Of a stretch of 64,000 bases of DNA, positions 54,790-63,694 are shown one piece after another (position 1 is the first letter of the stretch; each line of letters begins with the position of its first letter). Source of the stretch: Flavobacterium sasangense DSM 21067 (GTDB lineage Bacteria > Bacteroidota > Bacteroidia > Flavobacteriales > Flavobacteriaceae); the NCBI RefSeq assembly GCF_000686885.1, contig NZ_JMLU01000010.1, positions 46,951-110,950 of the forward strand, read 5' to 3'. The notes beneath the pieces were generated by a model. It had not been told where the DNA came from. It saw nothing but the letters and a program-made list of their open reading frames with translations, and ran no database searches. The translations under genes were made by a program, and so were the position numbers.

Positions 54790-55581
54790 ATGTCAGAAAA
54801 TTTAATTGTACCAACAATGGCCCAAATGATGGCCGAAGGAAAACAACCTGAAATTTTATTTTGGGTAGGTTCTGCTGGTAGTTTCGATGACAGGGCAAAA
54901 AAAATCACAAGAGCTTTCGTTAAAATTTTAAATAGAGCAAATGTTAACTTTGCAGTTTTAGGAACCGAAGAAAGTTGTACAGGAGATATAGCCAAAAGAG
55001 CTGGAAATGAATTTTTGTTTCAAATGCAAGCTTTCATGAATATTGAATTGCTTAATGCTTACGAAGTAAAGAAAATTGTAACCTGTGATCCACATTCATT
55101 TAACTGTTTAAAAAATGAATATCCAAGTTTAGGTGGAAATTATGAAGTTTTACACCATACGCAATTTATTCAACAACTTTTAAAAGAAGGGCGTATTGAT
55201 TTTAATAAAGATACGTATAAAGGAAGCCGTATAACGTTTCACGATCCTTGCTATTTAGGTAGAGCAAACAATGAATATCAAGCTCCAAGAGAAATTTTGT
55301 CTCAAACAAATGCTCAAATTGTTGAGATGAAACGAAGTAAAAGTTCTGCATTATGTTGTGGAGCGGGTGGTGCTCAAATGTTTAAAGAACCTGAAAAAGG
55401 AAACATGGATATTAACGTTTTAAGAACACAAGATGCGCTTGAAACTACCCCAAATATTATCGCTACAGGATGTCCTTATTGTAATACAATGATGACCGAT
55501 GGAGTAAAATTTGCACACAAAGAAAACGAAGTTAAAGTGTTAGATATTGCAGAAATAATAGCAAACGCACAAAATTTATAA
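54790..55581 (+). CDS. (Fe-S)-binding protein with CCG domains
   Basis: 263 residues, soluble. Two cysteine-rich CCG-like segments: TFHDPCYLGRANNEYQAPREIL and ALCCGAGGAQMF, plus an earlier VTCDPHSFNCLKNEYPSLG and IATGCPYCNTMMTDG. CCG domains bind non-cubane [4Fe-4S] clusters in HdrB-like and LutA-like proteins. Together with the preceding gene it forms a two-protein redox module of the HdrD/LutA kind. Related pairs in Bacteroidetes are annotated as lactate-utilisation or heterodisulfide-reductase related. Confidence 0.87.
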   Translation: MSENLIVPTMAQMMAEGKQPEILFWVGSAGSFDDRAKKITRAFVKILNRANVNFAVLGTEESCTGDIAKRAGNEFLFQMQAFMNIELLNAYEVKKIVTCDPHSFNCLKNEYPSLGGNYEVLHHTQFIQQLLKEGRIDFNKDTYKGSRITFHDPCYLGRANNEYQAPREILSQTNAQIVEMKRSKSSALCCGAGGAQMFKEPEKGNMDINVLRTQDALETTPNIIATGCPYCNTMMTDGVKFAHKENEVKVLDIAEIIANAQNL

Positions 55582-55594
55582 TTTAAAACTGAAC

Positions 55595-56200
55595 ATGAAA
55601 AAAATCTTATTATTACTTGTCCTTGTAGGAAATGTTGCATTTGCTCAAAAACTAACTAAAGATCAATTATCTGAAAAATTAGCTGAAAAAGCTTGTGGTT
55701 GTGCTGAAAAGCAAGAGATTACTAAAGATAATTTTGAATTAACTATTGGAATTTGTCTATTAGAAGGTATTAATGCTTACGAAAAAGATGTAGAAAAACA
55801 TTATGGTAAGGATGTAATTTCTAACGACAAAAAAATGGAAGAGTTGGGATATGAAATTGGAAAAAAAATGGGTTTGAAATGTCCAACAGTTTTTAAATTC
55901 ATGTTAGAGGATGAAGAAGGTGATAGTGCTGATGTAGATGATTCAGATGAACTTACTATTACTGGAAAAATTGCTGAAATTAAATCTGAACAGTTTTTAA
56001 CTTTTATTGTTAAAGAAGAATCAGGTAAAACAAATCAATTTATTTTATTAAGTAGTTTTGATAATGCATTTTTATTAACAGATAAAGTATTAAAAGCTAC
56101 TGATGCTGTTGATGTTACCTATTATGAAATGGAATTATTTGATGCTAAATTAGGTAAATTCGTATCTTATAAAATTGTTACTGATATCACAAAAAAATAA
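55595..56200 (+). CDS. Exported hypothetical protein with OB-like C-terminal part
   Basis: 201 residues. Signal peptide MKKILLLLVLVGNVAFAQ, then an Asp/Glu/Lys-rich helical part with CGCAEK and ICLLEGI, and a C-terminal ~85 residues (ELTITGKIAEIKSEQFLTFIVKEESGKTNQFILLSSFDNAFLLT...VDVTYYEMELFD) with the look of a small beta barrel; an OB-fold resemblance is a guess. Two cysteine pairs may form disulfides. Function unknown. It lies 13 bases after the CCG gene and two bases before the next gene, so it is in the same transcript. Confidence 0.6.
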   Translation: MKKILLLLVLVGNVAFAQKLTKDQLSEKLAEKACGCAEKQEITKDNFELTIGICLLEGINAYEKDVEKHYGKDVISNDKKMEELGYEIGKKMGLKCPTVFKFMLEDEEGDSADVDDSDELTITGKIAEIKSEQFLTFIVKEESGKTNQFILLSSFDNAFLLTDKVLKATDAVDVTYYEMELFDAKLGKFVSYKIVTDITKK

Positions 56201-56202
56201 TC

Positions 56203-56685
56203 ATGTTTGTACCATTTGATACCTTACCAGAAGAATCAAAAATTTGGATTTATCAGTCCAATAGAAAATTTTCTGATGAAGAAATTCAAGAAATTGAAAA
56301 AGACTTGACTTCCTTTTTAGAGAATTGGACTGCTCATGGTCAACATCTTGAAGCTTCGTTTGTAACAAGATATAATCGTTTTATTATTATTGCTGTAAAT
56401 CAGGAAGTACAAGCTGCTACTGGTTGTTCTATTGATGCTTCGGTACAATTTATCCAAAACTTAGAACAAAAATATAATGTAGATTTATTAGACAAAATGA
56501 ACGTTACTTTCAAAGTAGGCGATCATGTTGCTTTTAAACCGCTTATCGAATTTAAAAAAATGGCTAAAGAAAAAGCTGTTTCAGAAAATACAATTGTCTT
56601 CAATAATCTTTTAAATACTTTAGGAGAGTGGCAAGATTTCTGGGAAGTTCCTGCTAGTGAAAGTTGGCACAATAGATTTTTTTAG
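56203..56685 (+). CDS. Small conserved Bacteroidetes protein (not an ABC ATPase)
   Basis: 160 residues, soluble, without Walker A or B, so the database name ABC transporter ATPase often given to this family is not supported by the sequence. Seen: MFVPFDTLPEESKIWIYQSNRKFSDEEIQEIEKDLTSFLENWTAHG (N-terminal) and FIQNLEQKYNVDLLDKMNVTFKVGDHVAFKPLIEFKKMAKEKAV (middle), ending WQDFWEVPASESWHNRFF. The family is highly conserved in Flavobacteriaceae but unstudied as far as I know. It is embedded between the exported protein and serB; the two-base spacing suggests translational coupling. Confidence 0.7.
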   Translation: MFVPFDTLPEESKIWIYQSNRKFSDEEIQEIEKDLTSFLENWTAHGQHLEASFVTRYNRFIIIAVNQEVQAATGCSIDASVQFIQNLEQKYNVDLLDKMNVTFKVGDHVAFKPLIEFKKMAKEKAVSENTIVFNNLLNTLGEWQDFWEVPASESWHNRFF

Positions 56686-56705
56686 ATTCATTTTCAAAAA
56701 AGCTC

Positions 56706-57929
56706 ATGGATAGCGATATATTTTTATTAAGCATTTCTGGTCACGACAAACCGGGATTAACATCTTCATTAACAGCTGTTTTAGCAGCGTATGATGCAAA
56801 TGTTCTCGATATTGGCCAAGCTAATATTCACGATACACTTTCATTAGGTATATTATTCCAAATTAAATCTGGAAAAAAATCGGCTGCTGTTTTAAAAGAT
56901 ATCTTATTCAAATCTTATGAATTAGGAATTAAAGCAAAATTTAAACCCATTTCTCTTGAAGATTACGAGAAATGGGTTAATCTTCAAGGAAAAGACCGTT
57001 ATATCGTAACGCTTTTAGGAGAAAAATTAACTGCCGAACAAATTTCTCGTGTAACACAGGTTATTTCTGAAAAGAATTTAAATATCGATGCTATCAAGCG
57101 TTTAACAGGAAGAGTTTCTCTAGTTAAAGAAGATGATTATCCAAGATCTTCTATTCAATTATCAATTCGAGGAGTAATTCATGATAAATCTGAATTTACC
57201 GAAAAATTCATGGCTATTTCGTCCGAATTAAATCTAGATATTGCCTTTCAAGAAGATAATATTTTTAGAAGAAACAGACGTTTAGTTTGCTTTGATATGG
57301 ATTCCACTTTAATCCAAACCGAAGTAATTGATGAATTAGCTGAACTCGCAGGCGTTGGCGAACAAGTAAAAGCCATTACAGAATCTGCAATGCAAGGCGA
57401 AATTGATTTTCAAGAAAGTTTCAAACAAAGAATGCGACTTTTAAAAGGTTTAAGTGAAGAAGTTCTAGAAGAAGTTGCCATTAATTTACCCATCACAAAA
57501 GGAGCAAGACGATTAATCGATACTTTAAAATCGTATGGTTTTAAAACGGCAATTTTATCAGGTGGATTTACTTATTTTGGAAAATATCTACAAAAAGAAT
57601 TAGGAATCGATTACGTTTATGCCAATGAATTAGAAATCAAAGATGGAGTTCTAACCGGTGGATATATTGGTGAAATTGTAGACGGAAATAAAAAAGCCGA
57701 ATATCTAAAAGAAATCGCACACAAAGAAGGAATTCATATTAACCAAACCATTGCTGTTGGTGATGGCGCTAATGATTTACCTATGTTGAATCTAGCTGGT
57801 TTAGGAATTGCTTTTCATGCAAAACCAAAAGTAAAAGACAACGCTCAAAGTTCTATTTCAAGCATTGGTTTAGATGGTGTTTTGTATTTGTTAGGCTACC
57901 ACGACCGCCATATCGATTTGATGGATTAG
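56706..57929 (+). CDS. serB: Phosphoserine phosphatase SerB with ACT domains
   Basis: 407 residues. Two N-terminal ACT-like domains at ~1-180 (LLSISGHDKPGLTSSLTAVLAAYDANVLDIGQ; YIVTLLGEKLTAEQISRVTQVI) sense serine in homologues. The HAD phosphatase domain from ~190 has the nucleophile motif CFDMDSTLIQTEVIDELAELAGV, AILSGGFTYFGKYL and VGDGANDLPMLNLAGLGIAF. It makes serine from O-phosphoserine, the last step of serine synthesis. No serA or serC is present nearby. Last gene of the plus-strand run that starts with the amidases; no clear terminator follows. Confidence 0.95.
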   Translation: MDSDIFLLSISGHDKPGLTSSLTAVLAAYDANVLDIGQANIHDTLSLGILFQIKSGKKSAAVLKDILFKSYELGIKAKFKPISLEDYEKWVNLQGKDRYIVTLLGEKLTAEQISRVTQVISEKNLNIDAIKRLTGRVSLVKEDDYPRSSIQLSIRGVIHDKSEFTEKFMAISSELNLDIAFQEDNIFRRNRRLVCFDMDSTLIQTEVIDELAELAGVGEQVKAITESAMQGEIDFQESFKQRMRLLKGLSEEVLEEVAINLPITKGARRLIDTLKSYGFKTAILSGGFTYFGKYLQKELGIDYVYANELEIKDGVLTGGYIGEIVDGNKKAEYLKEIAHKEGIHINQTIAVGDGANDLPMLNLAGLGIAFHAKPKVKDNAQSSISSIGLDGVLYLLGYHDRHIDLMD

Positions 57930-58073
57930 TCTATTCATGTCTTCGTAAAAAAGAATAGAATCCCTAGTTAACAACTTTCTTCATAAAATAAACCTAAAAC
58001 ACTTTATTTTAAAGCTAAGATGTAGTATTTTGGCATGGATTTAGTTCTAAGTTAAAAAATCAAACAATAATTT

Positions 58074-60992
58074 ATGCAAAGAGTGCTCACCCTACTGTTT
58101 TCGGTAGTTTTCATACATATATCATTTTCCCAAAATAAAACTAAACCTGTTTTAACTGCTAAAAAAGTGGTTTCCCAACAAGTTTGGGTGGACAGTATTT
58201 ACAACCAATTTTCGTTTGAAGAAAAAGTGGGGCAGTTGTTTATGGTTGCCGCGTATTCCAATAAAGATGAAGCACACAATAAATCCATCGATAAATTAGT
58301 TGAAGAATATAAAATTGGAGGTTTGATTTTCTTTCAAGGCGGACCAGTGCGTCAAGCAAAATTAACCAATAGATATCAAGCAAAATCAAAAGTGCCATTG
58401 TTCATCGGAATTGATGCCGAATGGGGATTAAGCATGCGATTGGATTCTACCTATTGTTATCCATGGAACATGACATTAGGTGCAGTTCAAGACATGAAAT
58501 TGATTGAAAAAGCTGGAAATCAAATGGCAAAACAATCAAAGCGAATGGGAATTCACTTCAATTTTGCTCCAGTTGTTGACATCAATACGAATCCAAAAAA
58601 TCCAATTATTGGCAATCGTTCGTTTGGAGAAACTAAAGAAAACGTAACCGCTAGAGCCATTGCTTTAATGAAAGGTTTACAAGACGAAGGCGTTTATGCA
58701 ACAGCGAAACATTTTCCAGGTCATGGCGATACTTCAACTGATTCACATCATACATTACCGGTTGTAAATTTTGATAGAAATCGATTAAATGATGTGGAAC
58801 TTTTTCCATATAAAGAATTGATTAAAAACGGATTAACTAGTGTTATGGTGGCGCATTTAAATGTGCCAAGTTTAGAGCCAAGAGAAAATTACCCAACATC
58901 TATTTCCTATCCTGTAGTTACTGATATTCTTAAAAAAGAATTGCAATTTGAAGGTTTAATTTTTACTGATGCCTTAAATATGAAAGGGGCAAGTAATTTT
59001 AAAAAACCAGGAGATATTGATTTGGAGGCTTTTTTAGCTGGTAATGATGTTTTATTATTTGCAGAAAATGTTCCTGTTGCGATTAAAAAATTTAAAGAAG
59101 CTTTTGATACAGGAATTATTACTGAAGATCGTTTGATGTATTCAGTAAAAAAGATTTTAGCCTATAAATACAAATCAAATTTGAACAACTACCAACCAAT
59201 TGTTTTAGATAATTTATACAAAGATTTGAATGCAGTAGAATATGATGCTTTAAATTATAAATTATACGAAAATGCCGTTACTATTGTCAAAAATCATGAT
59301 AAATTAGTTCCGGTTCGCGATATTGAAAAAGAGAAAATCGCTTACATTAAATTAGGAAACGATAAATCCGATACCTTTCTAGCAAATTTGAGAAATTACG
59401 CTTCTATTAGTGAAATTACCAATAAGAATTTAGATTCGGTTTTAGTACAATTACAAGATTATACGAAAGTGATTATTGGATATCACAAACAAGATGGTGC
59501 TTGGAGAAATCACAATTTGAATTTTAAAGAAATGCTTTGGATTAATCAAATTGCGAAGCAAAATGATGTGATTTTGACTTGTTTTACGAAACCATATTCG
59601 TTAACTAATTTAAAGAATTTTGAAGATATTGAAACTATTATAGTTGCTTATCAAAACAACGATATTGCCCAAACGATTGCGCCACAAATTATCTTTGGAG
59701 CAATGGGAGCTAAAGGAAAACTACCTGTTTCAATTGATGACGAATTCAAAGTAAATGAAGGAATTGAAACATTAGAAATCAAACGTTTAGGATTTACAAT
59801 TCCAGAAAACGTAGGCATGAATTCAAAAGTATTAACAAAAATTGATTCCATTGCTAATCATGCTATTTCTAAGAGAATGACGCCTGGACTTCAAGTGGTT
59901 GTAGCTCGAAAAGGAAAAGTTATTTACCAAAAATCATTTGGAAATCACACCTATGAATCGAATCAAAAAGTAAGTAATACGGATGTTTATGATATTGCTT
60001 CTTTGACAAAAATTGTTGCAACTTTACCAAATGTCATGCAAGAATTTGATCAAGGTCATTTAACTTTAGAAACGAAATTAAAAACCATGTTACCTGAAGC
60101 TAAAAACTCTAATAAAGCTAATGCTACAGTTTTAGATATGTTAACACATCAGGCTCGTTTTCAACCTTGGATTCCTTTTTATAAAGCTACTTTAGACAGT
60201 TTGAACCGTCCGAGTACGCATTTTTACAGAACTGAATTTTCAGATGATTTTCCAATCCACGTTGCCGATAAATTATATTTGAGAAAAGATTATAATGATA
60301 CCATTATCAATACTATTTTAAAAAGTGATTTATTACCAAAAAAACAATACAAATACAGCGATTTTACTTTTATTCTTTTTAAAGAATATTTAGAGTTACA
60401 TAGCAAAAAATCACTTGAAGAATTAGCTCATACAAATTTTTTCGAGCCTTTAGGTGCTAATTCTATTATGTACAATCCGTTACGAAAAATGAATGCAAAT
60501 AGAATTATTCCGACGGAAAATGATACGTATTTCAGACATCAGTTAGTGCAAGGATATGTACATGATATGGCGGCTGCGATGCAAGGCGGAATTTCTGGTC
60601 ATGCAGGATTGTTTGCAAATGCTTTAGATGTAGCAAAAGTGATGCAAATGTATCTTCAAAAGGGAAGTTATGGGGGTAGAACTTATATTTCTGAAAATAC
60701 GTTTAATATGTTCAATACCTGTTATTTCTGTAAAGATGGTAATAGAAGAGGAGTTGGTTTTGATAAACCGCAATTAGGAAATGAAGGTCCAACATGTGGT
60801 TGCGTTTCACTAACAAGTTTCGGACATACTGGTTTTACAGGAACTATGACTTGGGCTGATCCAGAAAAAGAGATTGTATATGTCTTCTTATCTAACAGGA
60901 CATATCCAGATTCTAACGCTGCGAATAAATTATCTAAAGAAAATATCAGAGAGAATATTCAGAAAGTAATTTACGAAGCTATTGTTGAGTAA
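58074..60992 (+). CDS. Glycoside hydrolase family 3 / beta-lactamase-type serine hydrolase fusion
   Basis: 972 residues with signal peptide (VLTLLFSVVFIHISFSQ). Residues ~45-380 are a GH3 domain of the NagZ type, with KHFPGHGDTSTDSHHTLP and nucleophile Asp299 in FTDALNMKGASNF; the second GH3 domain follows to ~590. Residues ~610-972 are a class C beta-lactamase-like (PBP) domain with SLTK at 643-646, Tyr761 in KYSD, and GHTGFTG late. The GH3 part probably cleaves beta-N-acetylglucosamine from muropeptides and the second part may act on D-Ala peptides or esters. Such fusions occur across Bacteroidetes; the true substrates are not known. Confidence 0.93.
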   Translation: MQRVLTLLFSVVFIHISFSQNKTKPVLTAKKVVSQQVWVDSIYNQFSFEEKVGQLFMVAAYSNKDEAHNKSIDKLVEEYKIGGLIFFQGGPVRQAKLTNRYQAKSKVPLFIGIDAEWGLSMRLDSTYCYPWNMTLGAVQDMKLIEKAGNQMAKQSKRMGIHFNFAPVVDINTNPKNPIIGNRSFGETKENVTARAIALMKGLQDEGVYATAKHFPGHGDTSTDSHHTLPVVNFDRNRLNDVELFPYKELIKNGLTSVMVAHLNVPSLEPRENYPTSISYPVVTDILKKELQFEGLIFTDALNMKGASNFKKPGDIDLEAFLAGNDVLLFAENVPVAIKKFKEAFDTGIITEDRLMYSVKKILAYKYKSNLNNYQPIVLDNLYKDLNAVEYDALNYKLYENAVTIVKNHDKLVPVRDIEKEKIAYIKLGNDKSDTFLANLRNYASISEITNKNLDSVLVQLQDYTKVIIGYHKQDGAWRNHNLNFKEMLWINQIAKQNDVILTCFTKPYSLTNLKNFEDIETIIVAYQNNDIAQTIAPQIIFGAMGAKGKLPVSIDDEFKVNEGIETLEIKRLGFTIPENVGMNSKVLTKIDSIANHAISKRMTPGLQVVVARKGKVIYQKSFGNHTYESNQKVSNTDVYDIASLTKIVATLPNVMQEFDQGHLTLETKLKTMLPEAKNSNKANATVLDMLTHQARFQPWIPFYKATLDSLNRPSTHFYRTEFSDDFPIHVADKLYLRKDYNDTIINTILKSDLLPKKQYKYSDFTFILFKEYLELHSKKSLEELAHTNFFEPLGANSIMYNPLRKMNANRIIPTENDTYFRHQLVQGYVHDMAAAMQGGISGHAGLFANALDVAKVMQMYLQKGSYGGRTYISENTFNMFNTCYFCKDGNRRGVGFDKPQLGNEGPTCGCVSLTSFGHTGFTGTMTWADPEKEIVYVFLSNRTYPDSNAANKLSKENIRENIQKVIYEAIVE

Positions 60993-61031
60993 TTTTTGTA
61001 AATTTAATATTCTAATTTTAAAAGAACAACT

Positions 61032-61487
61032 ATGACATCAGCAGCAATAACAGTAGAACAATACATCAACGAAGCTCCAGAAGACAGAAGAGAAGCGTTA
61101 CACAAATTAAGAAATATAATTTTAGAAAATCTTCCAGAAGGTTTTCAGGAAGGAATTGGTTATGGTATGATTGGTTATTCTGTTCCTCATTCAATCTATC
61201 CTCCAGGTTATCACTGTACTCCAGAATTGCCTTTACCATTCATGTCATTCGCAAGTCAGAAGAATAGCATCAATTTTTATCATATGGGAATTTATGCTAA
61301 GCCTGAATTATATGATTGGTTTGTAACCGAATACCCAAAACATTCTAAACAAAAATTAGACATTGGCAAAAGCTGTTTGCGCATCAAAAAGCCTGAAAAT
61401 ATTCCGTTTGAATTGATTGGGGAATTAGTAAAAAAAGTTACAGTACAAGATTGGATAGCTACTTATGAAGCAGCTTTTAAAAAATAA
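61032..61487 (+). CDS. DUF1801 domain protein
   Basis: 151 residues. Seen: ITVEQYINEAPEDRREALHKLRNIILENLPEGFQEGIGYGMIGYSVPH, LPFMSFASQKNSINFYHMGIYA and LDIGKSCLRIKKPENIPFELIGELVKK. This matches DUF1801 (YdhG/YjbR-like fold) proteins, small cytosolic proteins without known activity, often found singly. It sits 40 bases after the GH3 fusion and 65 bases before bshA; the gap to bshA carries a remnant of the palindrome family described at 46180. Confidence 0.85.
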   Translation: MTSAAITVEQYINEAPEDRREALHKLRNIILENLPEGFQEGIGYGMIGYSVPHSIYPPGYHCTPELPLPFMSFASQKNSINFYHMGIYAKPELYDWFVTEYPKHSKQKLDIGKSCLRIKKPENIPFELIGELVKKVTVQDWIATYEAAFKK

Positions 61488-61513
61488 TTTTTAACAAATG
61501 TTTTAGAGTTGCC

Positions 61514-61540
61514 AACGCTAGAAGTGGTAATTTTATTTCA
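61514..61540. repeat. Remnant of the cassette-flanking palindrome family
   Basis: CCAACGCTAGAAGTGG followed by TAATTTTATTTC resembles the left arm region of element II (CTAACG...AAGAAGTGGCGTAATTTTCTTC). It lies in the gap before bshA, and only one arm is present. Confidence 0.4.
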
Positions 61541-61552
61541 AAATTTATATAA

Positions 61553-62683
61553 ATGAAAATTGCTATAGTTTGTTATCCTACATTTGGAGGAAGTGGCGTA
61601 GTTGCTACTGAACTCGGTTTGGAGTTAGCTAAAAGAGGTCATGAAATTCACTTCATTACATACAGTCAACCCGTGCGTTTGGCATTGTTAAATCCAAATG
61701 TACATTACCATGAAGTTCACGTTCCAGAATATCCGTTGTTTCATTATCAACCTTACGAATTAGCACTTTCTAGTAAGTTGGTTGATATGGTGAAATTGTA
61801 CAAAATTGATGTTTTACACGTGCATTATGCCATTCCACATGCTTATGCAGGTTACATGGCAAAACAAATGTTAGCAGATGAAGGCATTCATATTCCAATG
61901 GTCACCACGCTTCACGGAACCGATATTACGTTAGTGGGAAATCACCCATTTTACAAACCAGCAGTAAGTTTCAGTATCAATAAATCAGATGTGGTAACGA
62001 GTGTTTCACAAAGTTTAAAAGACGATACGTATCGTTTGTTTGATATTAAAAAAGAAATTGAAGTTATCCCGAATTTCATCGAGTTAAACAAAGATAAATT
62101 AAAAGAAAATATTCCGTGTCATCGTTCGTTAATGGCGAATGAGGATGAGAAAATTATAACTCATATTTCCAATTTCAGAAAAGTAAAACGAATCGAAGAT
62201 ATTGTAAAAATCTTTTATGAAATTCAGAAAGAAGTGCCATCTAAATTAATGATGGTAGGAGAAGGTCCAGAAAAAGAAGGAGCAGAGCAATTATGTGAAC
62301 AATTAGGAATTCAAAATAAAGTGATTTTCTTTGGAAATAGTAATGAAATTGATAAAATTTTATGTTTCTCCGATTTGTTCTTATTACCTTCAGAAACCGA
62401 AAGTTTCGGATTAGCCGCATTAGAAGCTATGGCTTGTGGTGTTCCTGTAATTTCAAGTAATTCTGGTGGACTTCCCGAAGTAAATAAAGATGACTTTTCT
62501 GGTTATTTGAGTGATGTTGGCGATGTCACTAAAATGAGTCGTGATGCTATTTCGTTGTTAAAAGATGAGGAAAAATTAGCGCAATTTAAAGTGAATGCTT
62601 TAGAAACAGCTAAACTTTTTGATATTCAAAATATCATGCCTTTATATGAGCAAGTTTATTTTAAAGCTTTAAATTCAAAATAA
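61553..62683 (+). CDS. bshA: N-acetyl-alpha-D-glucosaminyl L-malate synthase BshA
   Basis: 376 residues, GT4 glycosyltransferase. Seen: the N-terminal IAIVCYPTFGGSGVVATELGLELAKRGHEIHFITYSQPVRL, DVLHVHYAIPHAYAGYMAKQ, TLHGTDITLVGNHPFYKPAVSFSINKSD and ESFGLAALEAMACGVPVISSNSGGLPEV. These are specific to BshA, which joins UDP-GlcNAc to L-malate as the first step of bacillithiol synthesis. The presence of BshA implies that this organism uses bacillithiol as its thiol buffer. bshB and bshC are not nearby. Its stop overlaps the start of the next gene. Confidence 0.96.
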   Translation: MKIAIVCYPTFGGSGVVATELGLELAKRGHEIHFITYSQPVRLALLNPNVHYHEVHVPEYPLFHYQPYELALSSKLVDMVKLYKIDVLHVHYAIPHAYAGYMAKQMLADEGIHIPMVTTLHGTDITLVGNHPFYKPAVSFSINKSDVVTSVSQSLKDDTYRLFDIKKEIEVIPNFIELNKDKLKENIPCHRSLMANEDEKIITHISNFRKVKRIEDIVKIFYEIQKEVPSKLMMVGEGPEKEGAEQLCEQLGIQNKVIFFGNSNEIDKILCFSDLFLLPSETESFGLAALEAMACGVPVISSNSGGLPEVNKDDFSGYLSDVGDVTKMSRDAISLLKDEEKLAQFKVNALETAKLFDIQNIMPLYEQVYFKALNSK

Positions 62684-63114
62684 TGATCAAATTTTTACCT
62701 TTAATTTTAGTAATTATATCTTGTAGTACTTCGTCTCCAAAACAAGTAGTAGACTCTTCTTTTTCGGTAATTTTTAAAAGTGAAATAGGTGGAGCCGAAA
62801 AATCGAGTCACTTGTTAATACAAAATAATGAATCGTATATTCAATTTATAGAATCTCTAAAATTAGACGAATCGCAATATGCTAATTTTTTAAAAGTTGA
62901 TTTTAAAAAGAAAGATGTATTAGTTTTATATCAAGGACAAAAAACATCTGGAGGTTATTCAATTGATGTTGAATCAGTAGTAAATGATAATTCCACTATA
63001 GTGGTAAAGAAAAAAGAAATACAACCTAAAGCAGGTGAAATTACAACAACTGTAATTACGTCACCTTATTGTATAGCTTTAATACCAAAAGGCAAAAAAT
63101 TAATAATAGAATAA
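62683..63114 (+). CDS. PrcB-family lipoprotein
   Basis: 143 residues. Short N-region then LPLILVIISCSTSSPKQ, giving a lipobox (IISC). The C-terminal part has KKKDVLVLYQGQKTSGGYSIDVESVVNDNSTIVVKKKEIQP, where QKxSGGYSIxIxxV is the motif of PrcB C-terminal domains. In Treponema denticola PrcB is a lipoprotein partner that stabilises the dentilisin protease. In Bacteroidetes such proteins occur without the protease, so its partner is unknown. The ATG overlaps the bshA stop, so translation is coupled, and a terminator follows. Confidence 0.82.
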   Translation: MIKFLPLILVIISCSTSSPKQVVDSSFSVIFKSEIGGAEKSSHLLIQNNESYIQFIESLKLDESQYANFLKVDFKKKDVLVLYQGQKTSGGYSIDVESVVNDNSTIVVKKKEIQPKAGEITTTVITSPYCIALIPKGKKLIIE

Positions 63115-63116
63115 AA

Positions 63117-63143
63117 AAAAGTCCCGAATTAATCGGGACTTTT
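63117..63143. terminator. Bidirectional terminator after the prcB-like gene
   Basis: Stem AAAAGTCCCGA (63117-63127) / TCGGGACTTTT (63133-63143), loop ATTAA; the A- and T-rich flanks allow it to serve the convergent barrel-protein gene as well. Confidence 0.85.
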
Positions 63144-63148
63144 ATATT

Positions 63149-63652
63149 TTACCATCTATATCTAATTCCTAATGCGATATCTGGACCAAAATCATTATTA
63201 ATGTTATCATTAAAATAAATTTCAGGTCTAAAGTCTAATGATAATTGTATTGGAGCTTCTTGAAAATTGTATTCGATTCCGATGTCACCTGCAACAAATA
63301 ATACTGTTTCATTCTCACCATTGTATTTTACACCATTAAATGTATAATCTTTACCACTCCATGAGCCAATTCCTCCACCAACTCCAGCATACCAATTAAA
63401 ACCACCTTCAATGTTCCAAACCCATTGATAGATACCTGTTAATTTGAATGCATTATAATCTTTTCCATCTCTCCAACCCAAGTCAAGTTCTAAACGATTA
63501 TTTTTACTCAAACCTCTTTGGTAAGAAATTTCTCCACCAAAACCATCGTTGTCACCTAAACGCAATCCTAATGCGTTTTTAGAAATGTCCTGAGCCTGTG
63601 CGCTGAATGCTAAGCCTAGTAGCATAAAAGCAGATAAAATTAATTTCTTCAT
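63149..63652 (-). CDS. Outer-membrane beta-barrel protein, promoter region displaced by IS
   Basis: 167 residues from ATG 63652. Signal peptide MKKLILSAFMLLGLAFSAQAQ. Then alternating beta strands with aromatic ends (LGLRLGDNDGFGGEISYQRGLSKNNRLELDLGWRDGKDYNAFKLTGIYQWVWNIEGGFNWYAGVGGGIGSW ... LGIRYRW with terminal Trp), typical of small OmpA-like/PorT-family eight-strand barrels in Flavobacteriaceae. One base upstream of the start codon lies the end of an IS982-like element (63654 onward), so the native 5' region is gone. The longer frame to 63742 is a hybrid with IS sequence and was not used. Confidence 0.82.
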   Translation of the reverse strand: MKKLILSAFMLLGLAFSAQAQDISKNALGLRLGDNDGFGGEISYQRGLSKNNRLELDLGWRDGKDYNAFKLTGIYQWVWNIEGGFNWYAGVGGGIGSWSGKDYTFNGVKYNGENETVLFVAGDIGIEYNFQEAPIQLSLDFRPEIYFNDNINNDFGPDIALGIRYRW

Positions 63653-63694
63653 AACCCGTTGGGTGAAATTATTTGAAGTAAAATAAATTGAAAA

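Noticed and set aside
57930..57958. Terminator after serB
   Set aside because: TCTATTC/GAATAGA could pair, but the loop is 15 bases and there is no T-tract, so it is weak.
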